A stretch of 64,000 bases of DNA. Source: Acinetobacter sp. HY1485. GTDB lineage: Bacteria; Pseudomonadota; Gammaproteobacteria; Pseudomonadales; Moraxellaceae. A program made the position numbers and the translations under genes. Below the pieces are notes generated by a model that was given only the letters and a program-made list of their open reading frames with translations, ran no database searches and was not told where the DNA came from. The stretch spans positions 1 to 64,000 of the forward strand of contig NZ_JANKZG010000004.1 of the NCBI RefSeq assembly GCF_027568475.1. Direction: 5' to 3'. Shown in pieces: positions 1 through 8,874 of this stretch; positions within the stretch are counted from its first letter, which is position 1, and each line of letters starts with the position of its first letter.

Positions 1-4
1 TTGT

Positions 5-118
5 GCTGGCGACCATAGCAAGAGTGAACCACCTGATCCCTTCCCGAACTCAGAAGTGAAACCTCTTTGCGCTGATGGTAGTGTGGGGTTACCCATGTGA
101 GAGTAAGTCATCGCCAGC
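5..118 (+). rRNA. rrf: 5S ribosomal RNA
   Basis: The sequence matches the Acinetobacter-type 5S rRNA. The terminal helix pairs GCTGGCGA at the 5' end with TCGCCAGC at 111-118, and the internal segments CCTGATCCCTTCCCGAACTC and GAAGTGAAAC are the conserved loop B and C region. The ends are set by the terminal helix and could be off by one or two bases. It is the last gene of an rRNA operon entering from the left edge, followed directly by a terminator. Confidence 0.95.
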
Positions 119-129
119 TCATTATTCTA

Positions 130-156
130 AAGCCCCTCAATGAGGGGCTTTTTTTA
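130..156 (+). terminator. Rho-independent terminator of the rRNA operon
   Basis: A stem of AGCCCCTCA (131-139) pairs with TGAGGGGCT (141-149) around a very tight loop and is followed by a run of T. It lies 12 bases after the 5S gene and should end the rRNA transcript. Confidence 0.9.
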
Positions 157-180
157 TAACTGTAATTTACTTGCGTATAA

Positions 181-205
181 TAAAAAGCCTCCAGTTTAGG
201 AGGCC
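181..205 (-). terminator. Minus-strand terminator downstream of a gene remnant
   Basis: On the minus strand the stem is GGAGGC-type: GCCTCC (187-192) pairs with GGAGGC (199-204) over a 6-base loop, followed by TTTTTA. It sits just after the stop codon of a minus-strand reading-frame remnant (212-295) and is probably what is left of that gene's terminator. Confidence 0.6.
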
Positions 206-211
206 TATAAG

Positions 212-295
212 TTATTTACTTTTATTCCATTCTTGTATAAATGCTATTGTAAGTTTAGCTGCATTGCGTTGGGCGATATTTATGATTTGTGCTAA
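212..295 (-). pseudogene. C-terminal remnant of an unidentified gene
   Basis: Reading the minus strand gives 27 sense codons (ending IAFIQEWNKSK) closed by TAA at 212-214 and blocked upstream by an in-frame TAG at 296-298. The amino-acid mix looks like a real protein tail, with balanced charges and a Trp, and a terminator follows directly. There is no start codon or ribosome binding site. I do not recognise the family. It may be the tail of a gene whose front was deleted next to the rRNA operon, or chance. Confidence 0.3.
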
Positions 296-531
296 CTAAA
301 TTTAAAATTAAAGTAAGCTATTTTTTATTAGTATTATATATAGTGATAATTCTTCTTAAAAATTACTATAGATACAGGTTATATGATTGAAACTATCTTA
401 TTTACTATCCTAATTCTTTAGTTGAAATAAATATTTTTAATATATTCTAGATAAATAACTTAATAAGGCTATTGATAAATATAATTTTTATTATTAGCTA
501 ATTTATTTAAAGAAATTAGCTAAAACATATC
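296..531. other. AT-rich intergenic stretch without a recognised gene
   Basis: Together with the remnant to its left, this is about 330 bases between the 5S terminator and the RidA gene. It is very AT-rich with stops in every frame. I see no gene, RNA or clear terminator in it. Confidence 0.6.
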
Positions 532-885
532 CTATTCTGGTAGTCTAGCAATAACAGTAAGTTCAACAAGTACATTTGGATCATACATTTTTGCCTCTAC
601 ACATGTACGTGCAGGAGGATGATTAGAATCAATCCATTTATCCCATTGTTCATTAAAAATTTTATAATCTTTGTTAATATCTTTTAAATAAATTGTCGCA
701 GACAAAATGTCGCTTTTACTACTACCTGCTTTTTTTAAATATTTATCAATATTATTAAATGTTTGTAAGGTTTGGGATGCAATATCTAAGGAAATATCAT
801 CTGCCAGTTGTCCTGCTAAATAAATATGACCATTCGAAATTACAACTTCTGCTAAGCGAGCATTTTTTTCTAGACGTTTAATCAT
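532..885 (-). CDS. RidA/YjgF family protein
   Basis: A 117-residue protein of the RidA (YjgF/YER057c/UK114) family, normal in length. Members are trimeric; the archetypal RidA hydrolyses reactive enamine/imine intermediates from PLP enzymes, while others act in specific catabolic routes. The family signature is seen near the C terminus: PARTCVEA with Arg93, which would bind the substrate carboxylate, followed by VLVELTVIA. It lies 12 bases downstream of an MHS-family transporter gene on the same strand, so the two are probably co-transcribed. That context suggests a substrate-specific catabolic RidA rather than the housekeeping one. The substrate cannot be read from the sequence. Confidence 0.85.
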   Translation of the reverse strand: MIKRLEKNARLAEVVISNGHIYLAGQLADDISLDIASQTLQTFNNIDKYLKKAGSSKSDILSATIYLKDINKDYKIFNEQWDKWIDSNHPPARTCVEAKMYDPNVLVELTVIARLPE

Positions 886-897
886 ATTGTATTACCT

Positions 898-2196
898 TTA
901 GTTTTGTTTTTTCATTAATGCTGCAACAAGTGCAGTAAGTAAGCAACCTACGGTAAGATATATTGCAACGAGTATCCAATGCCCGTTTGCACAGGTAATA
1001 AGAGCTGCTGCAATAAATGGTGTAAACCCACCGCCAATAATGCTTGCGAGTTGATAGCCTACGCCTGCACCACTATAACGATATTCAGTTCCAAAAAGCT
1101 CTGTAAAAATAGGTTGATGTACACTTACTACCATATCATGTGCTAAGTTTGCCAGTAATATAGAAAAAATAATAATCCAAAAAATAGAGCCACTTTGTAA
1201 AGCAAAGAAAAATGGAAATGCTGCTAATGCACCAATAATTCCACCAAATACACACATTCTTTTGCGTCCAAATTTGTCTGCTAAATGAGCAAAGCATGGA
1301 ATAGATATACAGCTAATCGCACCTACTATTAAAGAAATGTGTAAAAATACCTGAGACGACATATGTAAATTTTGCGTAGAGTAATTGAGCGCAAAAGTAG
1401 TTACGATATACATCGTTAAAAGTTCTGCTAATCTAAGTGAAATAATATAAAAGAACCCTTTAGGGTTTTCTTTAATTGCCTGAATAATAGGTAACTTTTG
1501 AGATTTTTTAGGTGTAATAACTTTTTCTTGAAACTCTTTAGATTCTTCTTGATCTGCACGGACCCAAACTGCCAAAGCCACTAAAAAAATACTACCAATA
1601 AAAGGAAGACGCCATGCCCAATCTTGGAAGGTTTCTTGCCCTAAAGTATATATAATTAAAGAAACACTACCTGATGCAAGCATTAAACCCACACCATAAC
1701 CAATTTGTACGCCACTACTATAAAGCGCTTTCTTTTTTTCAGGTGCGCTTTCTACAGCCATTAAAGTTGCGCCACCCCATTCACCTCCAACGGCAAAACC
1801 TTGAATTGCACGTAATGTGACCAAAAGAACAGGTGCCCACCAACCAATTTGGTCAAATGTAGGTAGAGCACCAATCAAAATAGTGGCACATCCCATGAGT
1901 AATACAGTCAGAAAGAGCATCTTTTTACGACCAAGTTTGTCGCCAAAGTGCCCAAAAACAATACCGCCTAAAGGACGAAATAAAAACCCAACACCAAATG
2001 TTGCAAATGCAGCAAGTGTACCCATACTCGGGCTAACACTAGGAAAAAATTGATGATTAAAGACCAATGCCGCCACAATACCGTAGAGTAAAAAATCATA
2101 CCAATCTACAACAGCTCCAATAAAACTACTAAAGGCTGCTTTTTTTGCACGTTTTTCTTGAAGTTTAACGGTAGATAGGGAAGTCATTGAGGTCAT
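898..2196 (-). CDS. MFS transporter, metabolite:H+ symporter (MHS) family
   Basis: A 432-residue inner-membrane protein with about 12 predicted helices. It has MHS-type MFS signatures: the early VVDWYDFLLYG segment, FLFRPLGGIVFGHFGDKLGRKK (the loop 2-3 motif), and RAIQGFAVGGEWGGA in helix 4. MHS proteins import organic acids, betaine, shikimate or similar small metabolites with protons. It shares a transcription unit with the RidA-family gene downstream, suggesting uptake of a compound whose breakdown yields imine-type intermediates. Met4 (2187) is an alternative start; neither has a strong ribosome binding site. A second, separate MHS gene lies at 4050-5342. Confidence 0.85.
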   Translation of the reverse strand: MTSMTSLSTVKLQEKRAKKAAFSSFIGAVVDWYDFLLYGIVAALVFNHQFFPSVSPSMGTLAAFATFGVGFLFRPLGGIVFGHFGDKLGRKKMLFLTVLLMGCATILIGALPTFDQIGWWAPVLLVTLRAIQGFAVGGEWGGATLMAVESAPEKKKALYSSGVQIGYGVGLMLASGSVSLIIYTLGQETFQDWAWRLPFIGSIFLVALAVWVRADQEESKEFQEKVITPKKSQKLPIIQAIKENPKGFFYIISLRLAELLTMYIVTTFALNYSTQNLHMSSQVFLHISLIVGAISCISIPCFAHLADKFGRKRMCVFGGIIGALAAFPFFFALQSGSIFWIIIFSILLANLAHDMVVSVHQPIFTELFGTEYRYSGAGVGYQLASIIGGGFTPFIAAALITCANGHWILVAIYLTVGCLLTALVAALMKKQN

Positions 2197-2298
2197 TTAA
2201 ACGAAAATCCATAGAAAAGATCAGCAAGGTTCTGATCATCAAAGCGTTCAATAGCTTAATCGAAAACTGTTTATAGCGCGATAGGTTGGTGGAAATTT

Positions 2299-3354
2299 TT
2301 ACCATAATTTGAGCTGTGGTAAGTTGTTTGTATCAATAAGTTGATAAACTCCGATACCTACAAGCCGAAACTGTATATTTTGTGAAAAATGTATTTCGTC
2401 TAAAACGCAATAGACTGCTTTTTCAAATGCCTCTAGCGTAAGTAAGGGGTGTGTGAAGAGTTTACTGTGTTGGATAACATGAAAATTAGCTTCTTTTAAT
2501 TTTAAAGTAACGCCTGAAGCACTAAGGTTTTTTTCTTGCAGTTGCATCCAAACCTTTGAAATAAGAGCATGCCAATAGGGTTGGCATTCCTCTAAAGTAA
2601 AGTTTTGGTTGAATGTGATTTCTTTGGAAATTTGCTGACGTACTCGTTCTGCTTTGACAGGTCTTTTATCAATCCCTTGTCCATATAAATAAAGTTGTGA
2701 TCCATATTTACCTAAATGATGAATTAAGGTTCTTTCATCTGTATGTTGTAAATCACTTACTTTATAAAGATTAAGCTGTTCTAATTTAGTTTGAGTGACC
2801 CTACCTACGCCTGGAATTTTGCTCAAAGGTAAATCTTGAATAAATTGTTGAACATGAGCAGGTTTAATCACAAATAAACCATTGGGTTTTTGCCAGTCCG
2901 AAGCAATTTTAGCCAGAAACTTATTGGGTGCAACGCCTGCAGAGGCAGTGAGTTGAGTTTGTTGATAAATATCATGTTGTATGTGTTGAGCAACTTCTGT
3001 TGCACTGCTTATATTTTGAAGATTTGTGGTCACATCTAAGTATGCTTCATCTAAAGCAATGGGCTCAATTAAATGGGTATATTGTTTGAAAATACTATGA
3101 ATTTGAGTAGAAACAGTACGGTAATGCTCAAAATTAGGCTCAATAATAATAAGATGTGGACATGATTTTTTTGCTTGGTGCATCGGCATAGCAGAATGTA
3201 AACCATATTGTCTGGCAACATACGAAGCTGCCACAACGACAGCGCGCGGACGTTGTGAGCCAATCACCACAGGTTGATCTTTTAAATGAGGACGTGCCCG
3301 CAACTCTACGGAAGCATAAAAAGCATCCATATCAATATGTATAATTTTGCGCAT
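2299..3354 (-). CDS. dinB: DNA polymerase IV (Y-family, translesion)
   Basis: 351 residues, the normal length of DinB. Catalytic acidic residues are in place: Asp8 in [13 protein letters not shown] and Asp102-Glu103 in LDEAYLDVT. The little-finger region and a helix-hairpin-helix ([15 protein letters not shown]) follow. The enzyme copies past damaged bases without proofreading. The start codon overlaps the stop of the upstream lysozyme gene by one base (TAATG on the minus strand), so the two are translationally coupled. I see no LexA-type box upstream, as expected for Acinetobacter, whose damage response does not use LexA. Confidence 0.95.
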   Translation of the reverse strand: MRKIIHIDMDAFYASVELRARPHLKDQPVVIGSQRPRAVVVAASYVARQYGLHSAMPMHQAKKSCPHLIIIEPNFEHYRTVSTQIHSIFKQYTHLIEPIALDEAYLDVTTNLQNISSATEVAQHIQHDIYQQTQLTASAGVAPNKFLAKIASDWQKPNGLFVIKPAHVQQFIQDLPLSKIPGVGRVTQTKLEQLNLYKVSDLQHTDERTLIHHLGKYGSQLYLYGQGIDKRPVKAERVRQQISKEITFNQNFTLEECQPYWHALISKVWMQLQEKNLSASGVTLKLKEANFHVIQHSKLFTHPLLTLEAFEKAVYCVLDEIHFSQNIQFRLVGIGVYQLIDTNNLPQLKLW

Positions 3355-3962
3355 TAAGGCTGAATATTTAGGTCGACAGGTGTAGAAATACCCGAAATTT
3401 TACCCTGATTTGTATATTGCCAATAGTGGTGTTTTTGAGTGGGTTGTTGTTTGTAGTCTCTAAGCCAAAGCGGAAAATCATTAAAACTATCTTTTAATAC
3501 GATGTTATAAAATGTATTTGATGTATAAATAATAGGTGTTATGCCGTAATGCCCTTTGATCTTTTGCGTCATTTTTTGGATATTACCGACTAATTCTTGT
3601 TTAGTTTTGGTACATGTGGTGTCGTATTCTAAATCTATGGCAGGGGCGAGCATTTCTTTGTGCTTTGGAACAGTTTTAATAAATAGATCGGCTTGTGCTG
3701 CACCATCTTGGCATAAATTAAAGAAATGATATGCACCAACATGGAATTTATGTTGTTGCGCCTGTTGCCAATTTTCTGCAAAAAGTGGATCAGTAAAGCT
3801 TGTTCCTTGTGTGGCTTTGATATAGACAAAACGATATATTGAGGGAATATTGTGCCATATAATTTTTCCTTGATGATGCGACACATCAAAGCCTTGCGTA
3901 TTACCAAGTAAAAAGATAAAGCTACTACATAAAAGACCGATTTTAATATTCATCGTATGCAT
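3354..3962 (-). CDS. Secreted GH25-family lysozyme
   Basis: A glycoside hydrolase family 25 (Chalaropsis-type) muramidase of 202 residues, or 199 from Met4. GH25 enzymes cut the MurNAc-GlcNAc bond of peptidoglycan. Family landmarks are FDVSHHQG at the start of the barrel, [18 protein letters not shown], the catalytic DLE triplet (Asp110, Glu112) and the closing [14 protein letters not shown]. The first ~24 residues are a hydrophobic signal peptide, so it should reach the periplasm. There is no cell-wall-binding domain. It is the first gene of a two-gene unit with dinB. No phage genes surround it, so a phage endolysin is unlikely. Met4 (3953) is an equally plausible start. Confidence 0.88.
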   Translation of the reverse strand: MHTMNIKIGLLCSSFIFLLGNTQGFDVSHHQGKIIWHNIPSIYRFVYIKATQGTSFTDPLFAENWQQAQQHKFHVGAYHFFNLCQDGAAQADLFIKTVPKHKEMLAPAIDLEYDTTCTKTKQELVGNIQKMTQKIKGHYGITPIIYTSNTFYNIVLKDSFNDFPLWLRDYKQQPTQKHHYWQYTNQGKISGISTPVDLNIQP

Positions 3963-4049
3963 AGAAAAGGAATAGTTCTTGCATGTATTTTAAGGTTATT
4001 CGTACCAAAATTATGATGTTTTATTGTCATAAAATGAAAGGAAGTAAAA

Positions 4050-5342
4050 ATGAATTATAGCGTAGAAGAAAGGCGTAGCCGTATTAAAGGCATTGTCGGT
4101 GCGGCGTCTGGAAACCTTGTAGAATGGTTTGATTTTTATATTTACGCAGTTTTTGCTTCATATTTTACGCATGCGCTGACAGCCCCTGATATGGATACAA
4201 CGACCAAAGGGGTTTATGTATGGGGTGTGTTTGCGGCAAGTTTTTTTATGCGCCCAATTGGGAGTTGGTTATTTGGCTATATTGCCGATACACATGGGCG
4301 TAAAAAATCGATGATTATTTCGATTTGTTTAATGTCAGTGAGTTCATTTTTATTTGCAATGTTACCTACGTATGCAACAGTGGGAACGTGGGCACCCTTT
4401 TTACTGTTAGTCGTTCGATTATTACAAGGTTTATCTGTTGGTGGTGAATACGGCACAGTGGCAACCTATATGAGTGAAATTGGGTTAAAGGGACAGCGTG
4501 GGTTTTATTCTTCTTTTCAGTATGTAACTTTATCGGGTGGTCAACTGCTTGCGAGCTTATTAAGTGTGATTATGTTGATGTTTTTAAGCCACGAGCAACT
4601 TGAAAATGGTGGATGGCGCATTCCATTTGTTATTGGTGGATGTGCAGCACTTATTTCGCTATTTGCGCGTAGCCGTTTAGAAGAAACACTAACAGCTAAG
4701 TCTGAAGAGAAAGAACAAGCATCAGGTAGTTTATTAGAGCTATTGCGTAAACATTGGAAAACGTTTTTATTGGTGGTGGGTTATACCTCAGCTGGCTCTT
4801 TGGCGTTTTATACTATTACAGTGTATTCCAAAACATATTTGACCAATACCGTAGGAATTGCAGATAAAACAGTTAGTTATATGATGACAGCTGCATTATT
4901 TGTATTTATGGTTATCCAACCCTTTTTTGGTGCATTAGCTGATCGAATTGGGCGTCGTACAGCGATGCTGTTATTTAGTGCTTTAATTGCTATTTTTATT
5001 TATCCTGTTATGGCAATCGGAATGCCATATTTTGCTCATTCTCCTTTTATTGTGGCACTGTTGCTTATTTTTATGATGGTACTACTGAGTTTTTATACGT
5101 CTATTAGTGGACTAGTAAAAGCAGAGATGTTTCCAACACATGTACGTGCTTTAGGTGTTGGCTTCTCTTATGCAGTGGGTAATGCTTTATTTGGTGGTTC
5201 TGCACCTTCTGTAGCACTACAACTCAAAGCAGTTGGATTTGAAAATACATTTTTTGTTTATGTCGTGATTATGCTCATTATTTGTTTCTTTTGTAGTTGG
5301 GCAATTCCTAAAGATCCTGAATACCTTCATCATGACCATTAA
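4050..5342 (+). CDS. MFS transporter, MHS family (alpha-ketoglutarate permease-like)
   Basis: 430 residues, about 12 membrane segments. Signatures of the MHS family are GNLVEWFDFYIYAVFA in helix 1, MRPIGSWLFGYIADTHGRKK in loop 2-3, VVRLLQGLSVGGEYG in helix 4 and a repeated ADRIGRR in the second half. By eye the overall pattern is closest to KgtP-type alpha-ketoglutarate:H+ symporters, but shikimate or another dicarboxylate is possible. A good ribosome binding site (AAAGGAAG) sets the start. It stands alone and is closed by a strong terminator. It is divergent from the lysozyme-dinB unit. Confidence 0.85.
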   Translation: MNYSVEERRSRIKGIVGAASGNLVEWFDFYIYAVFASYFTHALTAPDMDTTTKGVYVWGVFAASFFMRPIGSWLFGYIADTHGRKKSMIISICLMSVSSFLFAMLPTYATVGTWAPFLLLVVRLLQGLSVGGEYGTVATYMSEIGLKGQRGFYSSFQYVTLSGGQLLASLLSVIMLMFLSHEQLENGGWRIPFVIGGCAALISLFARSRLEETLTAKSEEKEQASGSLLELLRKHWKTFLLVVGYTSAGSLAFYTITVYSKTYLTNTVGIADKTVSYMMTAALFVFMVIQPFFGALADRIGRRTAMLLFSALIAIFIYPVMAIGMPYFAHSPFIVALLLIFMMVLLSFYTSISGLVKAEMFPTHVRALGVGFSYAVGNALFGGSAPSVALQLKAVGFENTFFVYVVIMLIICFFCSWAIPKDPEYLHHDH

Positions 5343-5345
5343 GTT

Positions 5346-5372
5346 AAGCAGATCTTAGGATCTGCTTTTTTA
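5346..5372 (+). terminator. Rho-independent terminator
   Basis: AAGCAGATC (5346-5354) pairs with GATCTGCTT (5359-5367) over a TTAG loop, followed by six T. It lies just after the stop codon of the MHS transporter gene. Confidence 0.92.
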
Positions 5373-5965
5373 TAACTGACTCTATAGCGTTTAGCCAAAA
5401 TTATGAGTTAATTAGTTTATAAAAAATTTAACTTGTTTTAATCATCCATAAATAAAAAATTTAGAAGCATAGGTTAAGTGACGACATACGTTTTATTTTT
5501 AAAATTTTAGTAACTTTTCAGAAGATTTATTCAAAAGTATATTTCGCATTGTTAATTGCTGTTTTGTATAGAGATTCACTTTTTATTAATTTAAAGCATT
5601 CGCTATTTTAGAAAATTGTAATGATGTATAAACCCTGCAAGATTTTTAATAGAGGGTTTCATTTGCTCTATTGCATTATAAGTTATAGTTTTTAATCTAA
5701 GAGTTTTTATTTCAAAAGAGACATTATAAAATTACTTTAAAAAGTTAATTTAGAGCAGGGTTTAGATTTTTAATCATCAGATACAAATTAAATTTTGCTC
5801 AAAATAAGCATAGAAGCTTGAGACTACACAAAAAATATCCTGAAACTAGAGATTAAATAGGATCTAATTGACTTTAAAATGACGTAATAGTCTTGCTTCT
5901 CTGTTTGCATACTTGAGTAAAATTTATGTTATTTATGATAAGAACAAATAAGGAGTCTTTCAAAC
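5373..5965. other. 590-base AT-rich intergenic region
   Basis: No open frame of useful length and no RNA gene recognised. A 9-base inverted repeat (AAACCCTGC at 5630-5638 and GCAGGGTTT at 5755-5763) is too widely spaced to call. The last ~70 bases hold the promoter region and the ribosome binding site AAGGAG for the GST gene. Confidence 0.6.
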
Positions 5966-6589
5966 ATGATTGTGATTCATCATTTAGAAAAATCACGTTC
6001 TAGCCGTATTATTTGGGCATTAGAAGAACTCGGTTTAGATTATAAAATTGAATTTTATAAGCGTTCACCTACATTTGTAGCACCACCCGAGCTTAAAAAA
6101 ATTCATCCTCTTGGTAAAGCCCCAATTTTAACTGATGATGGTGTGGCTTATGCAGAGTCAGGCGCTATTTTAGAATACTTAAGATTACAGTATGGGCATA
6201 CTCAGCCTAAAAATATTCATCAGTATAACTTTTGGTTGCATTATGCCGAGGGTTCACTGATGCCACTATTTGTATTTAAATTGGTGCTAGGATTGGTGAC
6301 ACCCAAAGTACCGTTTTTAATTCGCCCTGTTGCACAAAAAATTACGCAAGGCATTGAACAGTCTTTTATTGAACCTCGTTTAAAAGACCATATTGAATAT
6401 GTAGAGCACTTTTTAGGTGAGCATGAATATATGGCAGATGAGTTTTCTTTTGCTGATATTCAAATGGCATTTCCGCTTAAAGTTTTATCGACGCGTACAC
6501 AGTTAGACATTCCAAATATATTAAATTATTTAAAGCGTTTAGAAGAACGTCCAGCCTATCGCAGAGCCCAACGCCATGATATTGATTAG
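5966..6589 (+). CDS. Glutathione S-transferase family protein
   Basis: 207 residues. The N-terminal thioredoxin-fold half has the GST pattern: MIVIHHLEKSRSSRI (active-site region with Ser), then HPLGKAPIL with the cis-proline loop and AESGAILEYL, which binds the glutathione gamma-glutamyl group. The all-helical C-terminal half ends with FADIQMAFPL, the usual N-capping motif. It conjugates glutathione to electrophiles or acts as a peroxidase; the substrate is unknown. A ribosome binding site (AAGGAG) precedes the start. The 3' end overlaps the next gene by 14 bases. Confidence 0.88.
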   Translation: MIVIHHLEKSRSSRIIWALEELGLDYKIEFYKRSPTFVAPPELKKIHPLGKAPILTDDGVAYAESGAILEYLRLQYGHTQPKNIHQYNFWLHYAEGSLMPLFVFKLVLGLVTPKVPFLIRPVAQKITQGIEQSFIEPRLKDHIEYVEHFLGEHEYMADEFSFADIQMAFPLKVLSTRTQLDIPNILNYLKRLEERPAYRRAQRHDID

Positions 6590-7055
6590 TGCGTGCCTAG
6601 CAGGGCAACCTGTTCGCTACAATGCTACAGATGCGCTCAATTTAAAATTAAGCCAACTTGTTAAAGAAAAAAAAGCGATGATTGCCTGCCCTGAGCTATT
6701 GGGCGGATTCACGATACCACGCCCATCGGCTGAGATAATGGGCGGTAATGGGGCAGATGTGCTAAATGGAACAGCACAAGTATATGAGCAAACAGGGAAA
6801 AATGTGACACAAGCATATATAGATGGTGCATATCATACTTTGAAGATTGTAAAGAACCATCAAATTACGCATGTGGTACTTAAAGAGAACAGCCCATCTT
6901 GTGGTAGTGGTTTTATTTATAACGGTGACTTTACAGGGACTAAAATTCAAGGGATTGGGGTAACAACCGCATTGCTACAACAACATGGTATTAACGTGTG
7001 TTCTGAGCACAGTTTTTACGTAATGCTGATGGAAGATAACCAAAATATTTTTTAA
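6576..7055 (+). CDS. DUF523 family protein
   Basis: 159 residues, the usual length for a stand-alone DUF523 protein. It starts with ILISACLAGQPVRYN, continues with ACPELLGGFTIPRP, and has KENSPSCGSGFIY followed by GIGVTTALLQQHGI; these are the family's conserved blocks with their cysteines. Biochemical function is not established. It overlaps the GST gene by 14 bases in another frame, so it is translationally coupled. Its last ~65 bases overlap the 3' end of the convergent AraC gene. Confidence 0.85.
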   Translation: MILISACLAGQPVRYNATDALNLKLSQLVKEKKAMIACPELLGGFTIPRPSAEIMGGNGADVLNGTAQVYEQTGKNVTQAYIDGAYHTLKIVKNHQITHVVLKENSPSCGSGFIYNGDFTGTKIQGIGVTTALLQQHGINVCSEHSFYVMLMEDNQNIF

Positions 7056-7869
7056 AACGCTGACTTAAATGTGCAGTAGAGCTAAAGCCACAGAATATAG
7101 CAATGTCAGTTAAACTCATTTGGCTATGACTAAGATAGTCATGTGCTCTTTTAAGTCGTTGTTGCATCACATAGGTATGTGGTGCGATATTCATCGAATG
7201 TTTAAACATATGAGCAAAATGATATTCACTTAAATGCGTTTGTTTAGCTAAACATGCAAGTGTAAGAGGTTCTGATAAATGTGCATCAATCCACTGTAAA
7301 ATATGTTTAAGCATATGTGGAGAAAGCCCGCCTTTAACCACAGGTGGACGCCACTGCACGTTACTATAATGTTGTAATACATGATTAAGTAAGAGCGTTG
7401 AAGCTGTAGAAAATTGCAAATGATGTTCTGTTAAATGCCAATTATGTTGAAGTAAAAAGTGCTGATAAATTAAATCAATTTGTGGGTCATCAACAAAATC
7501 TTGTTCATCTAACTCAATTAATGTGGGTTCTTTATCCCAAATTTGAGTCGCAACTTGTCTTAAATGGTCATCTGTATAATAAAGATGAGTAAAAGAAAGT
7601 TGACCGCGTATATCCCATGTGGAGGTGGCATTTTCGGGCATTAAACAAAAACGATGTGGTGCACCCCCTTTTTTCCAACCTGTTGTGGTTTTTTTATAGT
7701 TTTCATAACCACCCGCCGTATAAAGGCTAAGCGTATGATGGTTACCACAAACACTCACACAATCTTGTTGGTTTTGCCAAGAGGCGAGTTGTACACCCGA
7801 ATTTAAGCGCACAGTATCGAGTAACTGTGTTTTGTACTGCTTGAGTTGAGTAAGTGTTTGATAGTCCAT
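6991..7869 (-). CDS. AraC-family transcriptional regulator
   Basis: 292 residues from the ATG at 7869. The frame stays open to 7926, but the extra 19 residues are a hydrophobic stretch unlike an AraC N terminus. The C-terminal ~100 residues form the double helix-turn-helix of AraC/XylS proteins: LTLACLAKQTHLSEYHFAHMFK then SLTDIAIFCGFSSTAHLSQRFKKYFG. The N-terminal ligand domain contains GGYENYKKTTTGWKKGGAPH and resembles AraC_binding-type cupins. It is divergent from the DMT transporter at 7989, which it may control. Its 3' end overlaps the convergent DUF523 gene. Confidence 0.85.
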   Translation of the reverse strand: MDYQTLTQLKQYKTQLLDTVRLNSGVQLASWQNQQDCVSVCGNHHTLSLYTAGGYENYKKTTTGWKKGGAPHRFCLMPENATSTWDIRGQLSFTHLYYTDDHLRQVATQIWDKEPTLIELDEQDFVDDPQIDLIYQHFLLQHNWHLTEHHLQFSTASTLLLNHVLQHYSNVQWRPPVVKGGLSPHMLKHILQWIDAHLSEPLTLACLAKQTHLSEYHFAHMFKHSMNIAPHTYVMQQRLKRAHDYLSHSQMSLTDIAIFCGFSSTAHLSQRFKKYFGYLPSALRKNCAQNTR

Positions 7870-7988
7870 GCGTTGATTATTTACACAAAAGAATAAAAAA
7901 CACAAGATGCTATAACGCAAGCGCAAGTAGATATAAATATAGACATATTAGATCGGTCATAATTATTTTTTGCATGGATGGCACTTAG

Positions 7989-8858
7989 ATGAATTTATTT
8001 TTATATATAGCGGTTGTTTTAATTTGGGGAACAACATGGATTGCACTGACGTTTCAAAAGAACCTTGAGCCAACAGTCGCAATTTTTTGGCGATTTTTGA
8101 TTGCATCTGCTTGTATCTTTATTTTTTTATTGATACGTAAACAACTCATAAAGTTAAGTGTTAAAGACCAATTATTTTGTTTTTTACAGGGTGCTTGTGT
8201 TTTTGGCTTCAACTTTTTCTGTATTTATCATGCAACTGCTTATATTAACAGTGGGCTTGAATCTGTTATTTTTTCGATGGCAGTTTTATTTAACACCATT
8301 AATAGTTATTTATTTTTTAAGCAAAAAATACCACTTAAGTTTTATCTTGCTACATTACTTGGTTTTTTAGGTATGTTGGCGTTATTTTGGCATGATCTCA
8401 TTGGCACAGCATTTAAACCCGAAACCCTTAAAGGGATTGGGCTATGTATGCTAGGTACATACGGCTTTTCTTTAGGTAATATGGTGAGTATTCGCCATCA
8501 AAAAAATAAGCTAGATATTTTAAATACCAATGCTTATGCCATGTTTTACGGTATGCTGATTATGGGCGGTTTGGCATGGCTGCAAGGGTATAATTTTCTC
8601 CCGCAATTTACGCTAGGTAATCAAATTGCGATTTTGTATTTAGCGATTATTGGTTCTGTAGTGGGATTTACAGCCTACTTTTCTTTGATTGGTCGAATAG
8701 GGGCAGGCAAGGCAGCTTACAGCACATTACTATTTCCTTTGGTTGCTCTCACCATCTCAACCTTTTTTGAAGGCTATGTTTGGAGTGTAAGTGCCATGTT
8801 AGGTCTAGTCTTAATCTTATGTGGTAATGCTGTATTTTTTATAAAAAAACGGGCATAG
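7989..8858 (+). CDS. DMT-superfamily (EamA) transporter
   Basis: 289 residues with ten predicted membrane helices in two EamA repeats. The first repeat opens with LFLYIAVVLIWGTTWIALTFQ and carries the typical FWRFLIAS. The second ends with GLVLILCGNAVFFIKKRA. EamA proteins usually export amino acids or other metabolites. It is divergent from the AraC regulator with about 120 bases between them. The stop codon lies inside the loop of the downstream terminator. Confidence 0.88.
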   Translation: MNLFLYIAVVLIWGTTWIALTFQKNLEPTVAIFWRFLIASACIFIFLLIRKQLIKLSVKDQLFCFLQGACVFGFNFFCIYHATAYINSGLESVIFSMAVLFNTINSYLFFKQKIPLKFYLATLLGFLGMLALFWHDLIGTAFKPETLKGIGLCMLGTYGFSLGNMVSIRHQKNKLDILNTNAYAMFYGMLIMGGLAWLQGYNFLPQFTLGNQIAILYLAIIGSVVGFTAYFSLIGRIGAGKAAYSTLLFPLVALTISTFFEGYVWSVSAMLGLVLILCGNAVFFIKKRA

Positions 8859-8874
8859 CGCCCGTTGTTTAATT
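8848..8874. terminator. Bidirectional terminator between DMT and SPOR genes
   Basis: AACGGGC (8848-8854) pairs with GCCCGTT (8860-8866). On the minus strand it is followed by seven T, making a strong end for the SPOR gene. On the plus strand it is followed by GTTTAATTTTTT, a weaker end for the transporter gene, whose TAG stop (8856-8858) is in the loop. Confidence 0.85.

Noticed and set aside
3354..3962. Prophage endolysin
   Set aside because: The protein has its own signal peptide and no holin, tail, integrase or other phage gene is nearby.
5630..5763. 9-base inverted repeat (AAACCCTGC / GCAGGGTTT)
   Set aside because: The arms are 116 bases apart in AT-rich sequence with no gene; too weak to support a structure.
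7870..7926. Signal-anchor-like N terminus on the AraC regulator
   Set aside because: It depends on an upstream start; the internal ATG at 7869 gives a normal cytosolic AraC protein.
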